Of a stretch of DNA of 58,307 bases, positions 25,369 through 34,661 are shown piece after piece. Position 1 is the first letter of the stretch, and each line of letters opens with the position of its first letter. Source of the stretch: Lachnotalea glycerini. Its GTDB lineage: Bacteria; Bacillota; Clostridia; Lachnospirales; Lachnospiraceae. A program made the translations under genes and the position numbers. The stretch spans positions 1 to 58,307 of the forward strand of contig NZ_QICS01000019.1 in NCBI RefSeq assembly GCF_003201285.1. The letters run 5' to 3'. The notes beneath the pieces are model-generated. The model saw only the letters and a program-made list of their open reading frames with translations. It was not told the origin of the DNA and did no database searches.

Positions 25369-25377
25369 CGCTCCTTA

Positions 25378-26766
25378 CTAAGCCGATTCTTTATATTTTT
25401 GTATTCTGGCTTTAAGACTTTTCATTACCCAATTCTGTACATCGTCCTTGCGTTCAAGTGCTTCCATGACATCCTCGTCTCTGGTACCGCTACAAACTAA
25501 ATGATGGATAATAACCTTGCCCAATTGTCCTTGACGGTGTAGTCTTTTATTTGCCTGTGTATATAATTCATAATTCCATGTAAGGCCAAACCAGATTACA
25601 TGATTGCCTCCTTGTTGCAAATTAAGTCCATACGCACTGCTTGCAGGATGTGTTAGCAGGATATCAATTTCATGATTATTCCAATCATCTTCGTCCTGTG
25701 TAGTCTTAAGTTCCCTTACCCTTAATCCTGTAGGTTTAAGTACCTTTAGGATTCTCTCACGGTCGTGTTGATAATTATAAAATACCAAAGCCGGTTTACC
25801 TTGTAAGGATTCAATTAGTTCCATGAATGCTTCAATCTTACAATTATGTACTTCATGTGCGACATGGTCCTCATCATAAAGGGCACCATTGGCAAGCTGT
25901 AAAAGCTTATTGCTTAAAGCCGCCGCGCTCGTAACACTTATCTCATCTTCCGTATCCGGTAATGCTAATACCATTTGTCGTTCAAGTTCGTAATATGCCT
26001 TACTTGATTTTGAATCCAACTCCACCGGTATTTGGTGATATGTGATATCCGGAAGTTGTAAATAATCCTCTGATTTCATGCTGATGCAGATATCTGATAT
26101 CTTTTCCAGAATACTATTTTCACTTCCGGGTTTCGCTTTGTAGTTATAGATTACATTGTTTCCCCTATCGCCTGGATCAAAGTATCTTTCTCTAAATTGT
26201 GTATATTTTTTTCCCAATCGCTCTCCACCGTCTAACAGGAATACCTGCGACCATAAATCATTTAGTCCATTAGGTGACGGTGTTCCGGTAAGTTCTATCA
26301 TTCTATCAATATGACCGCCCATGCTTGCTAAGGCTTTAAATCTCTTTGCTTTATGACTCTTAAAACTACTTGATTCATCTACAACCACCATGTCAAATGG
26401 CCAAGCATTTCGATAATAATCAACCAACCACGCAACATTTTCACGGTTAATGATATAAATATCTGCCGGCGTATTTAAAGCTCTAATTCTCTTTTGTAAA
26501 CTTCCTAGTACTGTTGAAACACGAAGCATTTTTGTGTGTTCCCATTTATCCTTTTCTTTCGTCCATGTACCCTCTGCTACTTTCTTTGGGGCTATTACTA
26601 AAACCTTACGAACTTGGAATCGGTTATATTTTAAATCCTTTATGGCTGTCAATGTTGTCACTGTTTTCCCGAGGCCTTAACCCATATCAAGGAACAGTCC
26701 TATTTTTTTGGTATCATAAATTTTATCAATACAATGTTGTTGGTAGGCATGTGGCTTGAATATCAT
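25378..26766 (-). pseudogene. SNF2-family helicase interrupted by TAA in Walker A
   Basis: From ATG at 26766 (AGAGGTGATGCCAC upstream) the frame reads MIFKPHAYQQHCIDKIYDTK ... GLFLDMG, then TAA at 26679-26677, then GLGKTVTTLTAIKDLKYN and 427 further residues with the SNF2 helicase motifs (DMVVVDESSSF, ELTGTPSPNGLNDLWSQVF, 'TQANKRLHRQGQ'). A normal Walker A would read DMGLGKT; a six-base insertion adds a stop there. The downstream part can start at GTG 26661 but would lack Walker A and so ATPase activity. Confidence 0.8.
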
Positions 26767-26792
26767 GTGGCATCACCTCTTTTCTGCTTTCT

Positions 26793-26808
26793 GTTGCGCC
26801 GGCGCAAC
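26793..26808. repeat. Perfect 16-bp palindrome GTTGCRCCGGYGCAAC, copy 1
   Basis: GTTGCGCCGGCGCAAC lies between the VRR-NUC stop and SNF2 start, on the CTTTCT flank. A second copy with a compensating change in both arms (A/T instead of G/C) lies at 36025-36040. Paired changes preserve symmetry, suggesting selection for a dyad or an RNA hairpin. Confidence 0.6.
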
Positions 26809-26809
26809 T

Positions 26810-27127
26810 CTATAAATCATATTTGCAATCAATTGCTTTGCTTACTTCTTCGTATCCGTAATCTTGGAAGAACTGACTTAGTCCGTTGATTCCTTTTACC
26901 ACTTCCACAGGCTGCCCTAATTCTCTAAGTCTCTTTATCTGTACAGATTGCAATGCACTTAATTTTCCTTTGTCTGTCTTTAATTCCACAAATATGGGTT
27001 GCCTATCAGGAAAAATAACAATTCTGTCTGGCACTCCATCGTTGCCTGGGCTTATCCATTTATAGGCTCTGCCACCTAACTTCTTTACTACACTTACTAA
27101 CATTTTTTCTATATCGCTTTCTTTCAA
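26810..27127 (-). CDS. VRR-NUC domain nuclease
   Basis: 105 residues. Motif order 'GGRAYKWISPGNDGVPDRIV', 'PIFVELKTDKGKLSALQSVQ' with D..ExK catalytic pattern (PDR and ELKTDKG) and 'LRELGQPVEVV' matches the compact VRR-NUC family encoded next to SNF2 helicases in many phages. Probably a structure-specific nuclease acting on replication or recombination intermediates. Confidence 0.92.
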   Translation of the reverse strand: MKESDIEKMLVSVVKKLGGRAYKWISPGNDGVPDRIVIFPDRQPIFVELKTDKGKLSALQSVQIKRLRELGQPVEVVKGINGLSQFFQDYGYEEVSKAIDCKYDL

Positions 27128-27138
27128 TTGCTCTCACC

Positions 27139-27399
27139 TCAAAAAACTTCCTTGCTTAGATCCCTCCATAACTTTTCAGGATTATCCTCTTTGGTCCATC
27201 TCCAATGGTATCCATCTTCAAATGATTTTGATTCTATTTCTAGCCTTTTTCTTGCATCCTTAAATTCTGATTTTTGTATGCCCTGAAACTTTACTTCCTC
27301 CAGTACATCTTTCACAGGATGTCAATCAGGATTATTGTTTTCGGTAAAGTATTTTGCAAGAAGTATTTCTGCGCATAAAATGTTTTTCTCGTTATTCAT
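27139..27399 (-). pseudogene. Small replication-module gene with in-frame TGA at a Trp position
   Basis: The frame from ATG 27399 reads MNNEKNILCAEILLAKYFTE ... NPD, then TGA at 27324-27322, then HPVKDVLEEVKFQGIQKSEF and on through 'YHWRWTKEDN' to the stop at 27139 (86 codons). The bases around the stop read DxHPV where DWHPV would be expected, so the likely cause is a TGG to TGA change. The conserved context on both sides argues it was one gene. Confidence 0.6.
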
Positions 27400-27665
27400 A
27401 TTCCGTCCCTTCTAAAAATTGCTGTCAACTCCGTCATATAACATGTAATGTGATATGTATAACAGGTAATTCAGGTAATACACATATATACCTAATATAT
27501 CTATTTTTATATTAATATAGATAATTGGTTGACATAGTTGACATTTAATTGTTTTATCAGTATCTATGCTGTTTAAGGTGTCAAATAAGTATGTCAACTT
27601 TTATGACTTATTAGTTGACATGGTTGACACCCACCGTCAACCAAAATTTTAAGGTGTCAACCAAC
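27400..27665. other. AT-rich gene-free stretch with TTGACA/TGTCAA repeats
   Basis: About 265 bases without a believable gene (a 61-codon frame here has no ribosome site and low-complexity coding). The downstream-facing half holds at least eight TTGACA or TGTCAA hexamers. Candidate replication origin or operator array; see the repeat entry. Confidence 0.5.
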
Positions 27666-27676
27666 TTAAGTTGACA
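27529..27676. repeat. Iteron-like TTGACA/TGTCAA cluster
   Basis: Hexamers at 27529, 27538, 27579 (TGTCAA), 27592 (TGTCAA), 27615, 27624, 27655 (TGTCAA) and 27671, plus a CGTCAA at 27635. Two direct pairs are spaced nine bases apart (27529/27538 and 27615/27624). They overlap the 3' end of the VapE-type gene. This is far above expectation in 148 bases. Confidence 0.6.
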
Positions 27677-30074
27677 CTCTTTCAAATCCTTTTTGCCTGC
27701 CATATGGCCCATATCTGCGCATTGATTTATTGCGTTTCCATTCTTTCATACTCAACATAATATTGTTTATTTCCGTACTGTCCTGACGCTTCATATATTT
27801 GGTATCACCATTAAAACATTCCGCCCATATTTCCATTGCACACACCTTATCTCGGACAACTAGAACCTCATTCTCTGATAAATGAAGCTGTCCGTTCCAA
27901 AACATTCTCCTTTTTTGTAAATCCATCTGATCCCAATTTGAAGGAATTTTCTTATCAAGGAAATCTGATATAATTCCCTCTTTCCCGGAAGTCTCCCTGT
28001 GACTTTCCTGTTCTTCAAATGCCATTTCTTCAATCTCTTTTGAAAGAAATAGTTCTTCTCCCAATATCCAATATGTGTATGCCTCCGCCCATATCTGATC
28101 TACCTCTTTCGGTAAATCGTTCCAGACTGATTTCTTAGCAGGATGCGCGCCCACATCCACTGGCCAAAAGCGTCTGTTGCCTGTGGAGTCCTTTAAAAAC
28201 TCACTGTCATTACTTGTTCCAAAAAATACACAACGCCTTGGATATCGCTCTGTACGCCTACCATATGCTGCCCTGTAGATATCTTCTCGTTTACTTAAAA
28301 ATTGTTTAACTGCTGACGTTTCCTGTTTTGTCATGGCTGTTAGTTCGCCAACTTCATTGATCCAAGTACCTTGTATCATTTCAGCCGCGTCTTTGCCCTC
28401 AAAACTTGCAAGACTATCAGAAAACCACTCTTTCCCTAGTACACTTAAAAACGTACTTTTTCCGATTCCCTGAGGACCTGTAAAAATAGGCATATAATCA
28501 TATTTAACACCACCTACAACACCTCTTGCGACCGCTGCGCAAAGGGATTTTCTCATAACTGCCCTTGTGTAAGTTGTATCTTCTGAACCCAGATAATCGG
28601 ACAATAGCGTATCAAGGCGCTTTACTCCGTCCCACTTAAGGCCTTTTAAATACCGTTTTACATCATTAATCATGTTCTGTCCGCCTACTATTGTTAGCGC
28701 AGCGTCTAGTTTATCTCTTGAAGTAATCCCGTAATAAGTTTCCATGTACCAGAAAAATCCTGCATCATCCGGATCAACCCATTGACGTTTTTCATCCACG
28801 GTATTCCATGGAACCGAACCAAGTACAAGACCTCTGTTTGCAAATTCATCCGTAACAATTTTTCCTCTCAGTAGAAGATCATTTTCCAATATGATAATCA
28901 CGTTGTTGACTGTCTTTTGATAATTTCCATTACCATCCACTGATAATTTACTAATCCAACTTAAATCATCTTGTGGATGTTGTTCAAATTGCTCAGGGGT
29001 ACAAAACGCTTCTCTTGCTGCTTCAAACTTCTCCTTTGCTATTAAATCCGTTACTGCTTTATCTCTTAGCGCCAATTGATTCATAGCCACGAAAGATGGC
29101 AGCTTATTAACTGGGGTTCCCTCCTTGGCTTCAACATCTTTATCTCCGTACATATGAAGTCTGATAAAGTCAAAAGCATTCACTAGCTGACCAGAACACG
29201 GGTCTGTTGCGTGGTGGGAGAAAAGAAACATATCTCCGTCATAAACGATGGCCCCACCTGTTGTATGACCACCTACATAGGTGTATCTTCCAGAAATTGC
29301 TGTATCTTCGTACATTCCTGGTATAAATTTATCCATTGCCTCAGTAATCGTATATGTACGGCAAAATGCACCAATAATTCCCTTCTTAACAGTTGGGTCT
29401 TCTTGCTTTGCCAAACGTCTGCGTTCTAAAGCTTCAGTTCCAGGAACCTGTGGCCATGATGAAACGTCTTGCCAATCCCCATACATTCCAAGGAGTCCAT
29501 CAAGGCTACAAAATGCATTGTCATATGCCTCACAGACATAAACACTGTCTGCGCTACAGCTCGGCCAATACATCAAGCGAGAAGCCTCAAAAGTGGTAGG
29601 ATCACAAAATTCAATCCCGATAAGTGCAGCTAATTTTCGTGTTGCTGGTTCATATTCATCTGCTGTGGATGTTCTATCAAGGGGCACAATAACTCTTAAT
29701 CTCGGGGCAAATTCAGCATGTTTACGGGTACTATAGATTACTGCAGCACAACCTAACCCATGGACTCTTTTTAAAATATCTGACGTCTGACCCGTTGGTA
29801 TATTATCCATATCTAGGGTGATCAAGTCTCTTCCTTCTACTAATGAAGCTTTTCTTCTATTGCCCAGAAAGGTTCCCCCAACAAAGCCTCCTATGTCTTT
29901 CAGATCGTCTTGTTGGGATTTAGGCAAAGCTAAATACTGTTCTAATGTTTCAGTGCTCCGGACAGGATTTTTTAACCGGTCAATGAATTCTGACCACATG
30001 ATAATACTTTTTGGCCAGTGCATAGCTTTTCTACTTCCGGCCATACTTATTTGCAGTTTTTTATTATTCTGCAT
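27666..30074 (-). CDS. VapE-family replication protein (primase-like plus helicase)
   Basis: 802 residues. N-terminal part has primase/polymerase-like blocks (LDMDNIPTGQTSDILKRVHG, 'FAPRLRVIVPLDRTSTADEY', and 'FEASRLMYWPSCSADSVYV'). C-terminal helicase: Walker A GPQGIGKST (about residue 530), 'GKDAAEMIQGTWINEVGELT' and the 'RRCVFFGTSNDSEFLKDSTG' motif C typical of VirE. It probably initiates and drives phage DNA replication. Flanked by the DNA polymerase gene. Confidence 0.93.
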   Translation of the reverse strand: MQNNKKLQISMAGSRKAMHWPKSIIMWSEFIDRLKNPVRSTETLEQYLALPKSQQDDLKDIGGFVGGTFLGNRRKASLVEGRDLITLDMDNIPTGQTSDILKRVHGLGCAAVIYSTRKHAEFAPRLRVIVPLDRTSTADEYEPATRKLAALIGIEFCDPTTFEASRLMYWPSCSADSVYVCEAYDNAFCSLDGLLGMYGDWQDVSSWPQVPGTEALERRRLAKQEDPTVKKGIIGAFCRTYTITEAMDKFIPGMYEDTAISGRYTYVGGHTTGGAIVYDGDMFLFSHHATDPCSGQLVNAFDFIRLHMYGDKDVEAKEGTPVNKLPSFVAMNQLALRDKAVTDLIAKEKFEAAREAFCTPEQFEQHPQDDLSWISKLSVDGNGNYQKTVNNVIIILENDLLLRGKIVTDEFANRGLVLGSVPWNTVDEKRQWVDPDDAGFFWYMETYYGITSRDKLDAALTIVGGQNMINDVKRYLKGLKWDGVKRLDTLLSDYLGSEDTTYTRAVMRKSLCAAVARGVVGGVKYDYMPIFTGPQGIGKSTFLSVLGKEWFSDSLASFEGKDAAEMIQGTWINEVGELTAMTKQETSAVKQFLSKREDIYRAAYGRRTERYPRRCVFFGTSNDSEFLKDSTGNRRFWPVDVGAHPAKKSVWNDLPKEVDQIWAEAYTYWILGEELFLSKEIEEMAFEEQESHRETSGKEGIISDFLDKKIPSNWDQMDLQKRRMFWNGQLHLSENEVLVVRDKVCAMEIWAECFNGDTKYMKRQDSTEINNIMLSMKEWKRNKSMRRYGPYGRQKGFERVST

Positions 30075-30086
30075 ACTTGCTTCCTC

Positions 30087-32066
30087 CTAGTCCTTCATAT
30101 AATAACTACTTTCAAATCCTGCTCCTTTTAGTAGAAGCCCGGGCGCCCACGATATAGGCTCTGACATGATATTACATAAATAATCTACCTGCACACCCAA
30201 AGGAGCATCAACAATCACTTCATCATGGACATGAAATACTGTCTGTAATCCTTTGTCGTGAATGCGTTTAATTGTTATCGCAAGGCAATCTCTTGCGATA
30301 GCCTGCACGATGTTCTCTGTCATTTTTCCTCCGTAGGTTGAAGTCACTTCCCATTTTTTTGTCTGCTGTCCAACGGTATAATAATGGATAGCCATCTTAT
30401 CAAATTGATTTTCCTTTAAAAATGGTTTTGGATAATATAACTTTCTTCCACTTGGAAGTTGTACCGTTAAGAAAGATTGTCCGTATACCACGTCACCTTC
30501 TAAAGCAAAAATGAGTCCATAGATTCCTTGTGGCTGCGCTGTCTGCATTACGGTCAAGGCTGCTTGTTCCACCGCGTACCACAAGTCCCTTATTCTAGGA
30601 TTTGCCTGTCTCCATCTTTGAACAATGTCTGGTAATTCGTCTTCTGATAACCCCATATCTAGTGCCCCCATAGCAATAAGGGCGTTTGTCCCGCCTTGGT
30701 ATCCAAGTGCTAGTGTTGCCACTTTACCTTTTTGTCTTAGATCATATTCTGGATTTCCTTTTGTAATCTTCTCGATCGGGACATGAAACATTTGAGAAGC
30801 TGTAGCTTCATATATTCTCCCGTGTGTAGCAAATACTTCATTAACCCACTGTTCTCCCGCGAGCCATGCAATCACACGGGCTTCAATGGCGGAAAAATCT
30901 GCTACCACAAACTTATTGCCATCTGATGGTATAAAAGTTGTCCTGATCAATTGTGAAAGAGTATCTGGTACATTTCCATAAAGTAATTTAAGTCCGCTAT
31001 AATTTTTGTTCCTAATAAGCTCTCTAGCGTAATCTAAGGTCTTTATGTAATTTCTAGGAAGATTCTGCAACTGTACTAATCTTCCCGCCCATCGTCCTGT
31101 CCGATTTGCTCCGTAGTATTGGGTAAGTCCTCGCACTCTTTCACCTTCTCCGCAAGCTTCATCCATAGCTACATATTTTTTTATGGATGTTTTACCAAGC
31201 TGCTGACGGATTTCAAGAGCGCGTCTAACATTCTCCGGATAATCTTTATCTAAAAGCTCTATAACCGTTGCTTTTTGCAAGTTATCAATCTTATTTCCTG
31301 TTTCCTTTTCTAGCCATTCAGTAAGTTGCGCTGGACTGTTTGGGTTTGATAACCCTGTAATTTTGATGGCTTCCTCTGTCAATTTTTCGGTGCTAACGGT
31401 ATCAATACACAAAGCTCCCTCAATAACTTTTCTGTCAACCTTAACTCCGTAAGCGTTCATCAGGATATCAAGCTGCCACATATACCATTCATCATCCGGG
31501 ACAGGAAAAAGACTCAATCGTTTTAATATTTCTCTTTCTGTAACAACATCTTGTTTACAATATTCTTTAAATAATTCCCACTTCTCCTTATCGTGCCATG
31601 GTTGATTCCATGTACGACCGCCATTCGTCCTAGTTGGTTTACAAGGAGTACAAAAATATTTAATCAATGCCTTACCAACTGTAAGCTTTTGTTTATCCTG
31701 TGAAAGACCAATTGCTTTTCCGGTTGCTTCCAGTCCTGCGGTATACCCGCAATAAAGTCCATGCGCCATAGTACAACGCCATTGTTCAATTGGGGTACTA
31801 TAGCTGGCCTTATTCAAGCAATACCACTCAAATGCCGCATTGTAAGCATGTTTGACTACTCTGTTGTCCGACAAGGCTTGATTGATATAATCTGGAATGA
31901 TTTCTCCATTTGCCAAATCAATAAGTTCTACACCATTGTTATTCCACTCATAGGCGAACAATAAAACTTGAAAATCTGGTGATTGAGCATATTTATAAGC
32001 TCCTGCCTTTTTTATGTCTACACTGCTCCTTGTTTCTATATCTATACTCAAATGATGTTCTATCAT
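30087..32066 (-). CDS. Phage DNA polymerase, family A
   Basis: 659 residues. N-terminal exonuclease-like motif DIETRSSVD, then polymerase motif A 'FVVADFSAIEARVIAWLAGE', motif B 'LRQKGKVATLALGYQGGTNA', and motif C 'VFHVHDEVIVDAPLGVQ' near the C-terminus. The protein is a T7-like replicative polymerase of the compact prophage type. It is tightly packed (12 bases) against the VapE gene. Confidence 0.95.
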   Translation of the reverse strand: MIEHHLSIDIETRSSVDIKKAGAYKYAQSPDFQVLLFAYEWNNNGVELIDLANGEIIPDYINQALSDNRVVKHAYNAAFEWYCLNKASYSTPIEQWRCTMAHGLYCGYTAGLEATGKAIGLSQDKQKLTVGKALIKYFCTPCKPTRTNGGRTWNQPWHDKEKWELFKEYCKQDVVTEREILKRLSLFPVPDDEWYMWQLDILMNAYGVKVDRKVIEGALCIDTVSTEKLTEEAIKITGLSNPNSPAQLTEWLEKETGNKIDNLQKATVIELLDKDYPENVRRALEIRQQLGKTSIKKYVAMDEACGEGERVRGLTQYYGANRTGRWAGRLVQLQNLPRNYIKTLDYARELIRNKNYSGLKLLYGNVPDTLSQLIRTTFIPSDGNKFVVADFSAIEARVIAWLAGEQWVNEVFATHGRIYEATASQMFHVPIEKITKGNPEYDLRQKGKVATLALGYQGGTNALIAMGALDMGLSEDELPDIVQRWRQANPRIRDLWYAVEQAALTVMQTAQPQGIYGLIFALEGDVVYGQSFLTVQLPSGRKLYYPKPFLKENQFDKMAIHYYTVGQQTKKWEVTSTYGGKMTENIVQAIARDCLAITIKRIHDKGLQTVFHVHDEVIVDAPLGVQVDYLCNIMSEPISWAPGLLLKGAGFESSYYMKD

Positions 32067-32119
32067 GTAGTCCTCCCTTTCCTCCCTTATAGATTGAGGG
32101 GCATATGCCCCTCTTTTAA

Positions 32120-32902
32120 TTAATATGGAAGTCCGGTAATTGGATTAATCCCTGTTGGTTGCTGCGCATATTGTTGAGGCTGTCCGTAAGCCTGTTGTTG
32201 ATTATATTGTGGCTGTGATTGAGTATGAGGCTGTTGTTGGTTGAATTGTGGCTGCGCATATTGTTGAGGCTGTCCGTAAGCCTGTTGTTGATTATATTGT
32301 GGCTGTGATTGAGTATGAGGCTGTTGTTGGTTGAATTGTGGCTGTACAGCTTGCTGTGGTGAAGCTCCAAACGCTTGTGACGCTGATAATGCACTGCCGC
32401 CTAATGATTCTCCATCTCTTCTCTTTTGTACTGGTCCTAATCCACAGCCAACACCTTTCTTTCCACCAAACGCATAAGGGAAAAATGTTACATTCACACG
32501 AGCATAAATACCGCTATAAACCTCTGACTGGTTGATAATAGGGTTTCCATTTGCATCCACTACTTCGGGTGGATAATCTGATTTTGCACTTGCAGTGAAC
32601 ACCCACTGACCTTTGCATTCGGGACCAAACGCCATACCGTCCGATGGTCTTACTCCGTCACCATCATAAACAGGAGTTGGAATCATAGGAGGGCACACGC
32701 CATTCCATTTTTCAGTAATTCCTTTTTGTTTCGCTGTCTCAATGGCTGCATTAATACGATTCATTGTGTCAACATCTGATTTTGGCACTAAAATGGTAGT
32801 GCTGTACTTTTCTTCTTGTCCTGGCATTGGTGAATAAGGTTTAAATAAGTGTACGTAAGATAATCTCACTTCTCCGGTTGTTACATTTGTTAAATCATTC
32901 AT
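32120..32902 (-). CDS. DUF2815 ssDNA-binding-like protein with Gln-rich repeat tail
   Basis: 260 residues. The core (about 1-175) carries 'VHLFKPYSPMPGQEEKYSTT', 'YSGIYARVNVTFFPYAFGGK' and 'GVGCGLGPVQKRRDG', the DUF2815 signature; the fold is like phage ssDNA-binding proteins. Residues about 195-255 hold two identical 30-residue Gln/Tyr/Pro units (QFNQQQPHTQSQPQY...) followed by GINPITGLPY. The disordered tail with conserved tip is typical of SSBs that recruit partners. Confidence 0.88.
   Translation of the reverse strand: MNDLTNVTTGEVRLSYVHLFKPYSPMPGQEEKYSTTILVPKSDVDTMNRINAAIETAKQKGITEKWNGVCPPMIPTPVYDGDGVRPSDGMAFGPECKGQWVFTASAKSDYPPEVVDANGNPIINQSEVYSGIYARVNVTFFPYAFGGKKGVGCGLGPVQKRRDGESLGGSALSASQAFGASPQQAVQPQFNQQQPHTQSQPQYNQQQAYGQPQQYAQPQFNQQQPHTQSQPQYNQQQAYGQPQQYAQQPTGINPITGLPY
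32161..32340. repeat. Perfect tandem 90-bp duplication
   Basis: Bases 32161-32250 and 32251-32340 are identical, coding for two copies of a 30-residue Gln-rich block. Zero divergence points to recent duplication by slippage or recombination. Confidence 0.9.
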
Positions 32903-32903
32903 A

Positions 32904-34088
32904 TTAATTTTCCTCCTTGAAAGCGTCTTTTGCGCTTATAATGTTTGTAATTGCTTCTCTTTTATCTGATTCCTTCACTAAAGTAGGTTTTCCCGGTGCT
33001 TTTACCACCATTTCTCCTACAAAGGATTCAAAATCTTTCTTACCTACTACTTTCTCTACTTGCGCCAATGTAAGAGGTTTCTTTTCCCATAAAACAGTTT
33101 CTGATATTCCATTTGCTGATAATTTATCAAACGCCGAATCCATATCAGTCCAGTTTCTTGAGCCTCTACCTTCAACCGCTTTCCATCCTGCCACTTCATT
33201 TCCTGCTAGGCATTCAGCTAAGGCACAATCTTGTAGATCACTTAACCACTTGGCTACATCCTCTCCTTGTTTCAGAAATTGTCCCATTTCCTCATTTGAT
33301 ATAAGAGGTGGTATCTTTCCAACATCAAATGCAAGCTTCACATTTTCTTCTGATCTTGCACGGCACTTTCCTTTTGCCCTACAGTACTCGCAAGTTTTCA
33401 CATCTGGTTTAAAATCGCCCTCCCCTTTTATTGCAAGCTCGGCTCTTTCTTTAACATAATTTCCAAAAGCAAGTAACTCACTTAGCGAACAACTCCATTC
33501 TGATATGCCATCAGGAAGCCTTGGCTGAACAATGGATAACTTTATTTCTTCAATAAAATAAAGTATCTTGTATGCTTCATAAGCTCCCAAGGCATATAAA
33601 GCGAGTTGTGGATTTCCTATTGCATCAACACGTCCACCTGGACTCTTTCCGTATTTAAAATCAATAACGTGTAGTGTTTTGCCGCTTATCATGACACAAT
33701 CTGCTGTTCCAAACCCTTCTGGAACATAGGTACTGAAATCAACCTGTTTTTCTATTACTACGTATGGAGCGCTTTTCAGCGCAAGAGCAGTTGTCTTAAT
33801 ATAATCAAGATATTCATCTGTGTAACTCATCATTTCGTCTTGCCAAAGCTCTTCCTTTTTTAGTTTATTAATCGCGGCTGTAAGCTTACGTTTTCCAAAG
33901 TCTACAGTATAAAAATAATTTCTAACTTTTAACTCTGCTAACTTATGCGCAAGAGTACCCTCTTTCGCCGCTTCTGACGTGGTATCTGGAAACTGTTGTT
34001 CCAGTAGAGCACTCGGTGTACAATTCATCCACCGATGTGATCCTGAGGCACTTAAAATAGCGTGTGCCCTTTCTTCTGAATGAGCCAT
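32904..34088 (-). CDS. DUF2800 protein, RecB-like nuclease
   Basis: 394 residues. 'ERAHAILSASGSHRWMNCTP' start, 'FGTADCVMISGKTLHVIDFK' and 'YGKSPGGRVDAIGNPQLALY' hold the PD-(D/E)xK core, and 'CEYCRAKGKCRA' gives a Cys cluster like those of RecB/Cas4-type iron-sulfur nucleases. It likely works with the SSB-like protein in recombination or end processing. Overlaps the next gene by one base. Confidence 0.9.
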   Translation of the reverse strand: MAHSEERAHAILSASGSHRWMNCTPSALLEQQFPDTTSEAAKEGTLAHKLAELKVRNYFYTVDFGKRKLTAAINKLKKEELWQDEMMSYTDEYLDYIKTTALALKSAPYVVIEKQVDFSTYVPEGFGTADCVMISGKTLHVIDFKYGKSPGGRVDAIGNPQLALYALGAYEAYKILYFIEEIKLSIVQPRLPDGISEWSCSLSELLAFGNYVKERAELAIKGEGDFKPDVKTCEYCRAKGKCRARSEENVKLAFDVGKIPPLISNEEMGQFLKQGEDVAKWLSDLQDCALAECLAGNEVAGWKAVEGRGSRNWTDMDSAFDKLSANGISETVLWEKKPLTLAQVEKVVGKKDFESFVGEMVVKAPGKPTLVKESDKREAITNIISAKDAFKEEN

Positions 34089-34555
34089 TATATTTGTGCC
34101 CCCAATCCACGAAGTGCTGTTGCGAATGCCCCGTACTGCTCTTGTGGCAATGCTGGTAAAGACTCAACTCCAAACTGTGCAAGTAGATTAAGTAAATCCG
34201 GTTGTCTTCCTGTATCTAATAAAGTCATTGCGGCTGCTGATAGATTATCAAGTGTATAACTTGTTGTGGCTGTCTGAATAGTCGTCTGTTGGTTCGTAGC
34301 TGATGTCGGTTGTGTCTGAGTATATGTATTAATTGGTTGTTGTGTTGGTATCTGTGCTTGTATAGCCGGTTGACTTGATTGTTGAACCGTCATATTTTGG
34401 TTAGCTGATACATCCTGTTCCATAGCTTTCTGCATTACCGGGATAGGCGCTAAGTTTGATACTGTTTGTACCTTACTCGTTTTTAGTGCCTCCGCCATAT
34501 TGTTAATAGCACTTGCAATTACTTCTAAACCTTGAATATTAATCGTTATTTCCAT
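34088..34555 (-). CDS. Gln/Thr-rich phage protein (155 aa)
   Basis: Start at 34555 (MEITINIQGLEVIASAINNM), nine bases after AGGAGG; longer versions overlap the zinc-ribbon gene. Helical N-terminus, disordered Gln/Thr-rich centre, and a conserved helical C-terminus 'DNLSAAAMTLLDTGRQPDLL'. Occurs upstream of DUF2800 in clostridial prophages; probably a small replication or recombination cofactor. Function unknown. Confidence 0.65.
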   Translation of the reverse strand: MEITINIQGLEVIASAINNMAEALKTSKVQTVSNLAPIPVMQKAMEQDVSANQNMTVQQSSQPAIQAQIPTQQPINTYTQTQPTSATNQQTTIQTATTSYTLDNLSAAAMTLLDTGRQPDLLNLLAQFGVESLPALPQEQYGAFATALRGLGAQI

Positions 34556-34661
34556 CTTCCTTTTCCTCCTTAATATTTGAATATTTTTCTTTGCAATCAC
34601 ATTTTTCGTCAGGGTCTAAATTTGCACCACAATTCAGGCAAGTCACATAGTAATGTTTCAT
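34539..34661 (-). CDS. Small zinc-ribbon protein (40 aa)
   Basis: 40 codons, MKHYYVTCLNCGANLDPDEK, with CxxC and CDC pairs, then a charged tail. It overlaps the upstream AbrB gene by four bases and the downstream gene by 17 bases, so all three are translationally linked. Likely a metal-binding accessory. Confidence 0.6.
   Translation of the reverse strand: MKHYYVTCLNCGANLDPDEKCDCKEKYSNIKEEKEDGNND

Noticed and set aside
25186-25500. Plus-strand 104-codon hydrophobic frame
   Set aside because: Antisense to the Dam-SNF2 junction with no ribosome site; the zinc-finger remnant on the minus strand is a better explanation.
26677-26679. Stop-codon reassignment in this phage
   Set aside because: TAA and TGA both end other genes here normally, so a changed code is not supported.
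27322-27324. TGA as selenocysteine codon
   Set aside because: No SECIS-like hairpin was seen after it and the context favours tryptophan; loss of function is simpler.
27412-27597. 61-codon minus-strand frame in iteron region
   Set aside because: No ribosome site, Ile/Tyr low complexity typical of AT-rich non-coding DNA.
32116-32394. 92-codon minus-strand frame rich in Asn/His/Ser
   Set aside because: Alternative phase of the 90-bp repeat of the DUF2815 gene; repeated because the DNA is repeated.
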